Made by a program: the position numbers and the translations under genes. From positions 1-62,580 of the forward strand of contig JAOARY010000029.1 of the NCBI GenBank assembly GCA_025210335.1: DNA of 62,580 nucleotides, written 5' to 3'. Under the pieces are notes generated by a model. That model saw only the letters and a program-made list of their open reading frames with translations, was not told the origin of the DNA and did not search any database. Origin of the DNA: Peptostreptococcaceae bacterium (lineage in GTDB: Bacteria > Bacillota > Clostridia > Peptostreptococcales > Peptostreptococcaceae). Shown here one piece after another: positions 1-8,366 of this stretch (position 1 is the stretch's first letter; the number at the start of each line of letters is the position of its first letter).

Positions 1-141
1 AAAAATAACACCTATCTAAGATTAAAAACCAATCTTAAATAGGTGTTATTTTATTTTTATTTTATTGGGCGGCAGAGCTAAAATAGTGCTATATTTGGAT
101 ATTATCGGTTGTGTTGAAGAAGAATGCAGGATAAGGGCGGT
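1..141. repeat. Terminal overlap showing a circular molecule (copy 1)
   Basis: Bases 1-141 are identical to 62440-62580. A perfect terminal repeat of exactly 141 bases is the usual signature of a circular contig from an assembler with maximum k-mer 141. The replicon is therefore 62,439 bp and the leader of the first gene continues from the non-coding region at 61-62.4 kb. Confidence 0.95.
4..50. terminator. Strong bidirectional hairpin at the origin/mobilization boundary
   Basis: The arms 4-23 and 31-50 are complementary at 19 of 20 positions around a 7-base loop, with A-rich sequence on the left and T-rich sequence on the right. This suits termination in both directions. A related hairpin at 62343-62389 shares the core AAGATTAAA, two variable bases, CCAATCTTAAATA. 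The pair could also be a protein- or replication-related structure. Confidence 0.6.
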
Positions 142-178
142 GTAAACACCGGGTACAGATTACAGGCAAAGCCTGTAA
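138..178. other. Candidate oriT core: two adjacent perfect inverted repeats
   Basis: CGGTGT-AA-ACACCG (138-151) is followed by TTACAGGC-AAA-GCCTGTAA (160-178). They sit upstream of a relaxosome-like gene and the relaxase, in a less AT-rich non-coding block (60-180). GGTGTAAA recurs near 197 and 271, as expected for accessory-protein sites. The position and structure fit an origin of transfer. I cannot place the nick site, and a structured leader RNA is the alternative. Confidence 0.5.
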
Positions 179-218
179 CAATGCGGATTATAGTAGTGGT
201 GTAAAAAGGTTAAATAAG

Positions 219-247
219 TTGACTTTTGGTGCATAAAAGGTTATAAT
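219..247 (+). promoter_or_regulatory. Sigma-A-type promoter of the mobilization region
   Basis: TTGACT (219-224), a 17-base spacer and TATAAT (242-247) form a near-consensus promoter about 60 bases upstream of the first gene. GGTGTAAA motifs lie on both sides, so the oriT-binding protein may regulate it. Confidence 0.75.
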
Positions 248-306
248 TCAGTAAATAACTATAGTTTAAGTGGTGTAAATCATCAAAAGGAGGTTTAAGT
301 ATTATT

Positions 307-795
307 ATGAAAAAAATATTAAATTTCAATGAATGGTATGATAAACAACCGTCCCAAAATAGGGAAGAATACTTAAGAGAAAGAATAGATGAAGATATGT
401 TACCAAGCAAATTTAAAGGAAGGTTAGAAGATTATATCAAGAAACATTTAACAAATGAATACAACAATTATGTAAAAAAAGAACAGATAATAAATACATA
501 TAAAAAAGAATTTCCATCAATAAAACACATTTCAGAAAAAACAGTAAATACACTAGATAATTTAAATAAACAAAATGGTAATAATCTTACTATAAAAGAA
601 ATAAAGCAAACTTATAAAGAACTTGGTAAAAGACTGGAGCAAGAAAACGGTAAGTCTGATATGCAAGACTTTAAAGTTTTTAAAGATATAATTGATGATT
701 TAAAGCAATCTCAATTAAAAATGAAACAAGAAATGGCTCATGAAAAATCCATTCAAAATGAAATGATTAAATCTAAAGATATTGAAATGATATAA
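307..795 (+). CDS. oriT-proximal protein sharing the tail domain of the polyvalent ArdC-like protein
   Basis: A 162-residue hydrophilic, helical protein with no membrane segment. AAAGGAGG lies upstream of the ATG. Residues from about 57 to the end are roughly 70% identical by eye to the last 100 residues of the polyvalent protein at 51678-53861; both contain NLTIKEIKQTYKELGKRLEQ and DLKQSQLKMK. The first 55 residues are unrelated to that protein. It is the first gene after the candidate oriT and the strong promoter, and a terminator at 802-832 follows, so it may be transcribed alone. The function is unknown. The shared tail could be a transfer or recruitment signal, or a protein-protein interaction module; this is inference. 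Confidence 0.8.
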   Translation: MKKILNFNEWYDKQPSQNREEYLRERIDEDMLPSKFKGRLEDYIKKHLTNEYNNYVKKEQIINTYKKEFPSIKHISEKTVNTLDNLNKQNGNNLTIKEIKQTYKELGKRLEQENGKSDMQDFKVFKDIIDDLKQSQLKMKQEMAHEKSIQNEMIKSKDIEMI

Positions 796-801
796 ATATA
801 T

Positions 802-832
802 AAAGCCCTCATGCTCTATTAATGAGGGCTTT
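802..832 (+). terminator. Rho-independent-type terminator
   Basis: Perfect 11-bp stem AAAGCCCTCAT / ATGAGGGCTTT around a 9-base loop, directly after the first gene. Confidence 0.7.
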
Positions 833-858
833 ACATTAAATTAAAAGGAGCATACTCT

Positions 859-1269
859 ATGGCAAATAAATTCAAAAGGTATAGTTTAAGTGTTGATGAT
901 AAAACTTATTCAGCAATAAAAACTATTTCAGAAACAACAGGACAAAGCATAGCAGAAGTAAGCAGGACTTTAATCGAAAAAGGACTTGCTAGTGAGTGGG
1001 TAGATGAAAATACAGATTTAGTAGCAAAAATTGTAAGACAACAAATGGAGATAGTAATGAAACCACATGTTGAACGTTTAGCAGCTCTTTCATCTAAAAC
1101 TGGACATATGGCATCAACAGCAACTTTCTTAAATGTTCAGGCATTTATGGATCTAGTACCAACAGAGAAAAAGAAAGATGTAAGATCTCTTTATGACAAA
1201 GCAAGAAAGAAAGCAGTTGAATATATGAGAACAAAAGCGGAAGATTGGAACGAAAGAGAAGAACTATAA
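859..1269 (+). CDS. Probable relaxosome accessory protein with ribbon-helix-helix N-terminus
   Basis: A 136-residue protein with ribosome site AAAGGAG. Residues 5-45 (KRYSLSVDDKTYSAIKTISE, then GQSIAEVSRTLIEKGL) show the strand-helix-helix pattern of MobC- or CopG-like DNA-binding proteins. The remainder is helical and basic near the end. The position between oriT and relaxase is the usual place for a protein that binds oriT and assists the relaxase, and may repress the adjacent promoter. The family assignment rests on pattern and context only. Confidence 0.6.
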   Translation: MANKFKRYSLSVDDKTYSAIKTISETTGQSIAEVSRTLIEKGLASEWVDENTDLVAKIVRQQMEIVMKPHVERLAALSSKTGHMASTATFLNVQAFMDLVPTEKKKDVRSLYDKARKKAVEYMRTKAEDWNEREEL

Positions 1270-1293
1270 AATAAATCAGAAGGGGGATATGCT

Positions 1294-1680
1294 ATGGCTA
1301 CTAATAAAAAGTATAAAAAACTAACTAACAAAGAAAAAGAACTTAGAAAACAAATTAGGCAAGAAATGAGGGAGGAAGGTTTATTACCACCAAAAAAACA
1401 AAGACTTAATAGAAAAAAATTCACACAAGAAACTATGGAAGAGTTTAAAAATAATTTTGGGGCATTTAGTGACTTGGATCATCTCTATTCTGCAATCAAC
1501 TTCATGATTGCGGATACAGATTTTGAAAAGATAAATTTAGAACATATAGGGATTGTTAAAACATTAAAAGTAGCTTTGGAAATTAAAAAGTTCATGGAAG
1601 ATAAAAAAGCTAATGGAGAAACAAAATATTCACCAGTAGACTTATACAAAAATGTTGTAAAGCCTATAAAAGATTTATAA
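1294..1680 (+). CDS. Hypothetical basic helical protein of the mobilization operon
   Basis: A 128-residue protein beginning 24 bases after the previous gene with site AGAAGGGGG. The N-terminal 45 residues are very rich in Lys, Arg and Glu (LTNKEKELRKQIRQEMREEG), followed by a globular helical region ending near KPIKDL. No family recognised. The location and basic N-terminus suggest a second oriT- or relaxase-associated protein. Confidence 0.6.
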   Translation: MATNKKYKKLTNKEKELRKQIRQEMREEGLLPPKKQRLNRKKFTQETMEEFKNNFGAFSDLDHLYSAINFMIADTDFEKINLEHIGIVKTLKVALEIKKFMEDKKANGETKYSPVDLYKNVVKPIKDL

Positions 1681-1717
1681 TTATAATATATTAGTCTAAT
1701 TAAAGGAGGAAAAAAGA

Positions 1718-1879
1718 ATGAAAAAAGAAAAAGGTGTGTTTATTGGTACTGATTTTAAAAAGGAGATCCCTGTAATATTTGATTCTTTTGATCACAATGA
1801 AAACATTAATATGATTGTAATGGGAAGAACAGGAAATGGATTTAGTTACAAAATCAAAAAGAAATTTGAAATAGATTAA
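1718..1879 (+). CDS. Mini-ORF resembling the P-loop entry segment of VirB4/TraE-type ATPases
   Basis: 53 residues with a strong ribosome site, AAAGGAGGA. The segment GVFIGTDFKKEIPVIFDSF followed by NMIVMGRTGNGFSYKIKK resembles the stretch of conjugative ATPases that runs into Walker A (a GKSGSGKS-type loop). Here the loop reads GRTGNGFS, so the catalytic Lys is lost, and the frame stops just after it. It is either a decayed remnant of an ATPase gene or a preserved short protein; the intact start site argues slightly for the latter. It does not resemble the plasmid's own VirB4 closely enough to be a recent duplication. Confidence 0.45.
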   Translation: MKKEKGVFIGTDFKKEIPVIFDSFDHNENINMIVMGRTGNGFSYKIKKKFEID

Positions 1880-1911
1880 GATTCACACGTAACTGAAAAG
1901 GGGTGGAGTAG

Positions 1912-2199
1912 ATGAAATTGAATTCATACAAAATAATAAACTTTAAAATGCTAAAAGCTTATTTAATATTAACTTTTGTGTTTTCCATTTTAGGGATAAT
2001 AGTTTTTTATCAAGATACTTTTTTAAGAAATACATTTATATTCTCTATAGGTTTTTCTTCCAGTTCCTTTTTTACAATGAGGAATAGAACAGAACAAATA
2101 CCTGTTGAGGAACGAAAAAAGATTTTCATATTAATAACTATTATTAGTGTAGTAATTACTATAGCTTATATTTATTCTTTGAAATATATATATGTATAA
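1912..2199 (+). CDS. Small three-helix membrane protein
   Basis: 95 residues with three predicted membrane segments (about 15-33, 40-56, 70-92) separated by a charged loop, NRTEQIPVEERKK. Ribosome site AAGGGGTGGAG. It sits in the mobilization operon before the relaxase. No family recognised; entry exclusion or channel accessory roles are possible but unsupported. Confidence 0.6.
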   Translation: MKLNSYKIINFKMLKAYLILTFVFSILGIIVFYQDTFLRNTFIFSIGFSSSSFFTMRNRTEQIPVEERKKIFILITIISVVITIAYIYSLKYIYV

Positions 2200-2204
2200 A
2201 TAAT

Positions 2205-2232
2205 GATAGTGTCGCTCATGCACGACATTATC
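2205..2232 (+). terminator. Hairpin with CTCATGCA loop
   Basis: GATAGTGTCG and CGACATTATC pair (one mismatch) around the loop CTCATGCA, just after the membrane-protein gene. The 29316-29361 palindrome has nearly the same loop (CTCATGAA) closed by the same CG pairs. Confidence 0.45.
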
Positions 2233-2270
2233 AAGCTATGAGTATTAAGATATTATTAGGAGGTAAGTAA

Positions 2271-2480
2271 ATGCCGGATTATTTTTGGGATTGGTATAAA
2301 AGTAAAGGGTACGAAAAGATTCTAACTAAAGAAGTATGCTTTGAAAATAAAGCTTTTTTAATTGGTTGCTGTATAGAATATTTAAATGAGAAAGGTCAAA
2401 AGATCAACAATCTTCATGAACAAGATAATTTAGATGATATTTTAAAATATTTAACATTAGGAGTAGCATGGATAAGATAA
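2271..2480 (+). CDS. Hypothetical 69-residue protein
   Basis: Acidic, aromatic-rich small protein (starts MPDYFWDWYKSKGYEKIL) with ribosome site TAGGAGG. No membrane segment and no recognised domain. It lies between the small membrane protein and the relaxase, 86 bases before the latter. Confidence 0.5.
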   Translation: MPDYFWDWYKSKGYEKILTKEVCFENKAFLIGCCIEYLNEKGQKINNLHEQDNLDDILKYLTLGVAWIR

Positions 2481-2566
2481 TTATTTACTCAATAAAATAG
2501 TGATTGTACGCTATGTTTAGAAATAATAAAAAATGAAAATAAGTAAGATTAAAGGATTGATAGAAT

Positions 2567-5500
2567 ATGAGTAAAGTGATTTTTAAAATGACTTTCAAAC
2601 ACCCAAACCTAAAAGATACCGTAAGTAAAAACGTAAGTCATATAAATTATATTGCTACAAGATCAGGAGTTGATAAGACACTTACGGAAACAGATCTTAA
2701 GAAAGAGCTTGAAAAAGGAATTGAACATATAACGTCAGATGATGAAACTTATTTAAAGTATATAGATGAAAGGCCTAGATCTCATGGTTTGTTTGGTCAA
2801 GATGGAATGGAAGATCCAAAAGAAGTCCAGGAAGAAATATCTAACGTAAAAAGTTTTGTATGGAGATCGATTGTATCCCTTAAAGAAGATGATGCTAAGA
2901 GATTAGGTTATCTATCAAAGGACCAATGGCAAGATATGTTACGTAAGAAAATACCTGATATGGCTAATGAAATGGGAATACCTATTACTAACTTAAGATG
3001 GGTTGGAGCTGTTCATATGGAAAAAGGACACCCTCATGCACATGTAATGTTATGGGAGAAAGAACCTAAAAAAACAATCGGAGTTATTAATAATAAGAAA
3101 ATAAATAATATAAGAAAAATGTTTACTGATGAAGTTTTTGAAGAAGAAAGATTTTTGATTTTAAATGAAAAAAATGCAATGAGAGATTTATTAAAGGATT
3201 TAGCCAAAAATGATGTAAGTCAAGCTGCTAAACTTGTAAGAGAAGTAAGAGCTACAGGAGAAGAAATCAGATCTTTAATAAAAGATGAAAATAAAGAAGG
3301 GATTGCTCCAAGACTTTACAATGAAGATGAATTGGACTTTGTTGAAAGAATCAAAAACTTAGGTGAAAAAATGCCAGGTAAAGGAAGGGCAAACCTTAAA
3401 TTTATGCCGGAGGACGTAAAGGAAGAGGTAAGGTCCATAGCTGATTATTTATTAGAAAAGCCGGAGTTCTCTGCATCACTGGTTAAGAATCTAAATGCTG
3501 TAGAGGAATTAACTAGGTTATATACTTCTAATGAAAAAGCTGTAACCAGGAATCAAGAAAACTATAAAAAAATAGTAAATATTTTAGCAAAAGGATTAAA
3601 AGATAATGGCTTAAGTGAAAATGAAATAATGAAAACACTTAAAAATTGGACATTAGAGGAAAAAATAAATTTAGATAGCAATATAATAAATAAAACTTTA
3701 AATGAGATAGATTATAAAAAAATAGATAATATAGATGAAAATATAAAAGCAGATTTAAATGTAATTAGTTTGAAATTATTAGAGAAAAATAACAACTTTG
3801 ATGTAATAAAAGAAAATTTTATTCAGAATATAAATAAAGAACTTAATGCCGAGTTTAATGATCTACTAGAAAAAGATCTAATAAAATTAAATAATGATAA
3901 TACTTATAGCTTATCTGAAACTTTGCTTAAGACTTTTTCTGAATATGAAAATCTTGATGAATATTATAAAAAAATATTAGATGTGTTTTCTAATAATTCT
4001 TTTAATTCTTTTGATGAGGTTTTAAATAATTCAAAAATCAAATCTTTACTTTTTACTAAAAAAGAAAACGATCCTGGGTTTGAATTAAAAAAATATGATG
4101 CAACAATTATTAAAGGTTATTTTGGAGAAAATAATCATTTGAATTTCAAAGAATTAAAAGATATATTATCTCAAAAATATAAATTAGAGGAAAAACAAAA
4201 TAAAGAGTATGAAATGATTACAAAAAGGGTTAATAAGCTCTTAGAAAACAATATTGTAAAAAAAGAAGGAGAAAACTATTCATTCACTGATGAAGGTTTG
4301 CAAAGAATAGAAAACATAAATACGGAATTTGAATTTACGAGTTATGATGCTAATGTTATATGTAACTATATAGATAAATCTGATGGGTTCTTAACTAAAG
4401 AAAAATTATTAAGTTTCTTAAAAGAAGAATATAAAGATTCAAATGAAATAAAAAGTCAATATAATTATTTAATCAATAGATTGAAAAAGAATGTTGATAG
4501 TGAGTATTTAAAAGAAATACAAATTGGAGATGAAACAGGGTTTGAGCTTACAGATAAAGGAATAGATAAAAGAGAAGAAATCATGAATCCTGAATCTTAT
4601 ACTCTTAAAAAAGAATTAGATTTACTTATAAAAAAAGGATTTATCACCGGAAAAGATGGACAATTCTGTATAAATAATCAGTTTAGATATTTCATGAAAA
4701 ATGACTTGATAAATAATATTAGAAATAATGAAATTTCACTTTCGCAAATTGAAGAAGGAAATAAAAAATATATTGATGATATAATTAAAAAGTTTGAAGA
4801 ATTGGAAACTAATCATGAAAATATAAAAAAAATATTAAAGCTTAAAGATGCGATAGATCCAATAGAAAAAGCTAGAGAAAATGCTTATAAAGATATTAGA
4901 GATAGAATATGTCAGATTATACTTAAAGGAGCTGTTGAAAGCCAAAAGGATAATTTGTTTTATGTTGACCAGGACCTTTCAAGAAAGGCTGTTAATGTAA
5001 TTAAAAGTATTAATAATCAAATTAATTTAGTACCGGAGCAAACTAAGGTACTTAATCAAATGGCAGTTGGTTTAATAAGAACTGGACACACTGATGAAGA
5101 AGTACTTAACCATTTATCTGATTTTACAAAAAAAGAAAATATAGAATATCCAAAAGAATCTATCCAGGAGATTATAAGTCAGATCCGAGAGAGTGGAGCT
5201 TTAGAAAAAGAAATTAGTCCACTTTATTCATCTAAGAAAATGGATTTTTATTTATCTTCTTTGAAACTTGCAGGATATAGTGAAGGGGAGGCTTTTAGTA
5301 AGATATTAAAGGAAACAATAAAAGATGATAGCCAGGATCTTGAAGAACGATTAAAAGAATTAAGAGAAGATGGAATGTTGAAGAAAGAACATGGTCAGTA
5401 TAAGCTTACTAATAAAGGTATAGATGAACTTTTGAAAATTAAAACATTAGATAAATCTGAAAAAGCACTTTTAACTATGCTAGAGAGTAACGGAGAGGAA

Positions 5501-7351
5501 GAAATAAAAGCAACATTTAAGCAGATACTTGATAATAAAGAAGTATTTAATAATCTCTACAATAAAGATCCGGAAGAATTTAAAGTTGGAAAATTTGATT
5601 TAAAAGTTAAAGAAGAATTTGGAGAACAAAATGAATTAACTTTTAATGAGCTAGAAAAAAGAATTTATGATAAATATACTAATGATGAACTTGAAACTAA
5701 TGTTGAAAAAGCTGAAAAAGAATTTGATTTTATAAGTAAAAGAATTGAAAAGTTATGTATAAATGGATATATAGAGCTTAATAAGGAAAGTGGTATTTAT
5801 TCATTTACCAAAGAAGGATTAGAAGAGTTAGCGAATATATCAGAAAAAATGGAGTTCACAAGATATGATGCAACTGTAACATTAAATTATATGGATAAAG
5901 CTGAAAATAATGTTTTAGCAGCAAATGAATTACATGAAACTTTACATAAAGAGGTAGTAAATCAAACCGCTAAACAGTATTATGCTAGATTTACACAGCT
6001 ACTTGAAAGCGACCAGGTTAATAAATATATTTCTATAGATGATGTTGGAAGGATTACAAGTACAGAAGAAGGTAAATGGTTAAGTATTAATCTAAATAAG
6101 CTAAATAAATATTTTTATCAGGCTAAAGGATCTTTAACAGAAGAAAAGCTTAAAAATATTTGTGTTAAAGAACTTGGAGAAAATGCGGACCAGGAATATC
6201 AAAAAATTTTAAAGCAGATCCAAAAACAAGTTAATAAAGGAGATATTGTTAAAGATGAAAAAACAGGAGCTTATAAAATAGATGCAGCAACAAAAGATGT
6301 GAAAAATCTTTTACACCAAATATATAAAGAAGGTGGATCACTTCAAAAAGATAATTTAAAAGAAGTCTTGGAAAAAAATATTCCTAATAGAGAGGCAGAA
6401 AGTCAATATAAGTATCTAATTAAAAGACTAGAAAATCTTAAGAAAGAGGGATACTTAGCAGGAAATGAAAAAGAATATACTTTAACTGAAAAAGGTATTG
6501 AAAAAAGAGAAGATTTATTAATACCTGAAAGAGAATTACTTAAAAATAAATTAAAATACCTCTTAAGACTTGGACTTGTAGAGCAAACAGAAGAAGGATA
6601 TAAAGCAACAGAAAAATACTATAAATATATGAAAGGTATAGCAGCAGCAAAGGAACAAGGATTAAATAGAACTAGTGAAATAATAAGTAAAGATATTTAT
6701 GATATTATAGATAAAACCCAGGATAAAATTGATGTTGGAAAAATTGAAAGAACAAATGAAAGAATTGCTAGAGGTAAATATTATAATAATGAATATGAAG
6801 AAATAAATACAGATTATCAAAGTGTAAGATCTTATTGTAATATTGGGGATACTACAGCTAAGGTATTAAAAAATCTATCAACTACTTTACTAGTATCAGG
6901 CATAGGCTTGGAAGAGACTAAAGATATATTGAATAGTTGGAATGTAAAAAGTAATTCAAATATAGATCCTGAAAAAATAGATGAAATTATAGAAAAAACA
7001 TATGAAAAAGTTAATGAGAATAATCTTTGGGGAAAAACAACTATAATATCAACTAAAGAATGGAAAGAAATGTTTGAAAGTTTTGGACTTAAAGAAAAGG
7101 AGACTCCTAAGTGGATCTATAAGGGAGAAAATTGGAAGTCTTTGAGTTTAGGGCATATAATAAATGATATTTGGAAAAGTGCTTGGAGAGAGTTAGAACG
7201 TCAACGTATGCAGACAGAGGCACAGGCAGAAATGATTAAGAAAAATCAAATTAAACAACAAGCATTATCTCAAAGTAAAGCAGCATGGAAAGAGGAAGTC
7301 AGAAAGAATAAAGCACAAAGTATGTATAAAGAGGAAGAATTGGAAAGGTAA
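2567..7351 (+). CDS. mobL: MobL-type conjugative relaxase, very large, with internally duplicated C-terminal half
   Basis: A 1594-residue protein. The N-terminal 200 residues carry the relaxase signature: a MSKVIFKMTF strand, a Tyr/Asn-rich helix (NYIATRSG) and the histidine cluster GHPHAHVM at residues 154-161, the metal-binding triad of single-strand nicking enzymes. This matches the Firmicutes MobL family. It should nick oriT, stay bound to the 5' end and pilot the strand through the VirD4/VirB channel. Residues about 490-780 and 1000-1340 are two related blocks of winged-helix-like units; YDAxVxxNYxDK and TxxGxExR motifs recur at about 510, 591 and 1098. Such repeats are not needed for nicking and may bind DNA or act as the translocation signal. 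The C-terminal 80 residues are basic and coiled. Confidence 0.85.
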   Translation: MSKVIFKMTFKHPNLKDTVSKNVSHINYIATRSGVDKTLTETDLKKELEKGIEHITSDDETYLKYIDERPRSHGLFGQDGMEDPKEVQEEISNVKSFVWRSIVSLKEDDAKRLGYLSKDQWQDMLRKKIPDMANEMGIPITNLRWVGAVHMEKGHPHAHVMLWEKEPKKTIGVINNKKINNIRKMFTDEVFEEERFLILNEKNAMRDLLKDLAKNDVSQAAKLVREVRATGEEIRSLIKDENKEGIAPRLYNEDELDFVERIKNLGEKMPGKGRANLKFMPEDVKEEVRSIADYLLEKPEFSASLVKNLNAVEELTRLYTSNEKAVTRNQENYKKIVNILAKGLKDNGLSENEIMKTLKNWTLEEKINLDSNIINKTLNEIDYKKIDNIDENIKADLNVISLKLLEKNNNFDVIKENFIQNINKELNAEFNDLLEKDLIKLNNDNTYSLSETLLKTFSEYENLDEYYKKILDVFSNNSFNSFDEVLNNSKIKSLLFTKKENDPGFELKKYDATIIKGYFGENNHLNFKELKDILSQKYKLEEKQNKEYEMITKRVNKLLENNIVKKEGENYSFTDEGLQRIENINTEFEFTSYDANVICNYIDKSDGFLTKEKLLSFLKEEYKDSNEIKSQYNYLINRLKKNVDSEYLKEIQIGDETGFELTDKGIDKREEIMNPESYTLKKELDLLIKKGFITGKDGQFCINNQFRYFMKNDLINNIRNNEISLSQIEEGNKKYIDDIIKKFEELETNHENIKKILKLKDAIDPIEKARENAYKDIRDRICQIILKGAVESQKDNLFYVDQDLSRKAVNVIKSINNQINLVPEQTKVLNQMAVGLIRTGHTDEEVLNHLSDFTKKENIEYPKESIQEIISQIRESGALEKEISPLYSSKKMDFYLSSLKLAGYSEGEAFSKILKETIKDDSQDLEERLKELREDGMLKKEHGQYKLTNKGIDELLKIKTLDKSEKALLTMLESNGEEEIKATFKQILDNKEVFNNLYNKDPEEFKVGKFDLKVKEEFGEQNELTFNELEKRIYDKYTNDELETNVEKAEKEFDFISKRIEKLCINGYIELNKESGIYSFTKEGLEELANISEKMEFTRYDATVTLNYMDKAENNVLAANELHETLHKEVVNQTAKQYYARFTQLLESDQVNKYISIDDVGRITSTEEGKWLSINLNKLNKYFYQAKGSLTEEKLKNICVKELGENADQEYQKILKQIQKQVNKGDIVKDEKTGAYKIDAATKDVKNLLHQIYKEGGSLQKDNLKEVLEKNIPNREAESQYKYLIKRLENLKKEGYLAGNEKEYTLTEKGIEKREDLLIPERELLKNKLKYLLRLGLVEQTEEGYKATEKYYKYMKGIAAAKEQGLNRTSEIISKDIYDIIDKTQDKIDVGKIERTNERIARGKYYNNEYEEINTDYQSVRSYCNIGDTTAKVLKNLSTTLLVSGIGLEETKDILNSWNVKSNSNIDPEKIDEIIEKTYEKVNENNLWGKTTIISTKEWKEMFESFGLKEKETPKWIYKGENWKSLSLGHIINDIWKSAWRELERQRMQTEAQAEMIKKNQIKQQALSQSKAAWKEEVRKNKAQSMYKEEELER

Positions 7352-7380
7352 AATAATTTATTCTAAATGGGGGATAGTTA

Positions 7381-7974
7381 ATGCAATTAAAATATATAGG
7401 GATATTCATTATTGGATATTTAATGCAGATGTATCTATGTGAATTAATGGTAAATAGAGGCTATAAGCTAACTAAAAAAAATATAAACATAACATCTTTA
7501 ATAACAGGATTAACACTTATTTATATTTCATGTTTAAAAATAGATCCTATATCTTTCATTGTATATTTTGTGACAATAATCATTACAATCAATATAACAA
7601 TTATTGATTTAAAGTTCACATATATACCTATAGAGCTGAATAAAGCATTATTAATAATAGGAGCAATCAATGCTTTGATTAATTATGAAAATATTATAAA
7701 TTATATAGGAGCTTTTATAATAGCAGGAGCAGCATTTTGGATACTAGCAATAGTTACTGGATTAGGAGGAGGAGATGTAAAATTAATAGCTGCCATAGGG
7801 CTAATTGTTGGATATAACTCTATTATATTTATAATGTGTTCCTCTTATATTATAGGAGCTATAGTAGGTATTTCGCTGTTAATTATGAGAAGAAAAAAAC
7901 TAGTCTCAATATTACCGTTTGCACCATTTATAACCATATCAACTATCTTGTGTTTTATGGTTGGATTGAAATAA
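7381..7974 (+). CDS. Type IV (A24 family) prepilin peptidase, TadV/CpaA-like
   Basis: 197 residues, almost entirely hydrophobic, with about six membrane helices. The two catalytic aspartates of the family are visible: D76 in IIDLKFTYIP and D132 in GGGDVKL (the GxGD motif). It lacks the N-terminal methylase domain, as usual for the short Tad-type enzymes. It should process the prepilins encoded at 25-26 kb, although it lies 13 kb away, between relaxase and partition genes, and ends with its own terminator. Confidence 0.85.
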   Translation: MQLKYIGIFIIGYLMQMYLCELMVNRGYKLTKKNINITSLITGLTLIYISCLKIDPISFIVYFVTIIITINITIIDLKFTYIPIELNKALLIIGAINALINYENIINYIGAFIIAGAAFWILAIVTGLGGGDVKLIAAIGLIVGYNSIIFIMCSSYIIGAIVGISLLIMRRKKLVSILPFAPFITISTILCFMVGLK

Positions 7975-7986
7975 AGTTTTATTACG

Positions 7987-8013
7987 AAAGGGCCTATAGG
8001 CTCTTTTATTTTA
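7987..8013 (+). terminator. Rho-independent terminator
   Basis: AAAGGGCC-TATA-GGCTCTTT stem followed by a T-rich run, 13 bases after the prepilin peptidase gene. Confidence 0.75.
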
Positions 8014-8016
8014 CCT

Positions 8017-8118
8017 AATAAATATTTAAATAAATAAATATTTAAATATTTATTGAAATATTTACCTGTGTATGGTAAAATAAATATAAACAAATAAATA
8101 TTTAAATAAATAAATATT
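8017..8118. repeat. Candidate partition centromere (parC-like) with two 26-bp direct repeats
   Basis: An identical 26-base AT-only sequence, built from AATAAATATTTA units, occurs at 8017-8042 and 8093-8118. The intervening bases carry further ATATTTA variants. It lies directly upstream of two small DNA-binding genes and ParM, the place where a centromere doubles as the autoregulated promoter of an actin-type partition operon. Confidence 0.6.
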
Positions 8119-8180
8119 GTTTTCATATTTTGTGATATTATTAAAAAGAAACAAGAATATCGCAAAAAGGAGGAAATAAG

Positions 8181-8366
8181 ATGGCTAAAAAAGGAACAAA
8201 TAGAAAAACATACACAACAAGTATTGATGTGGAGCTAATAAAGAAATTTAGAATTTATTGTGCTGTAAAAGACTTAAATCAAAATGAAGTATTAGAAAAA
8301 CTAATAAGTGAACTTCTTGAAAAGGAAGAAAGCGAAGGTGGGGAAGTTGGCAATTCAAATAAGTGA
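8181..8366 (+). CDS. Small ribbon-helix-helix protein of the partition operon
   Basis: 61 residues with ribosome site AAGGAGG. TYTTSIDVELIKKFRIYCAV and LNQNEVLEKLISELL fit a ribbon-helix-helix fold, followed by an acidic tail. Its last 20 bases overlap the start of the next gene. It is a candidate centromere-binding adaptor or operon repressor, working from the repeats at 8017-8118. Confidence 0.65.
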   Translation: MAKKGTNRKTYTTSIDVELIKKFRIYCAVKDLNQNEVLEKLISELLEKEESEGGEVGNSNK

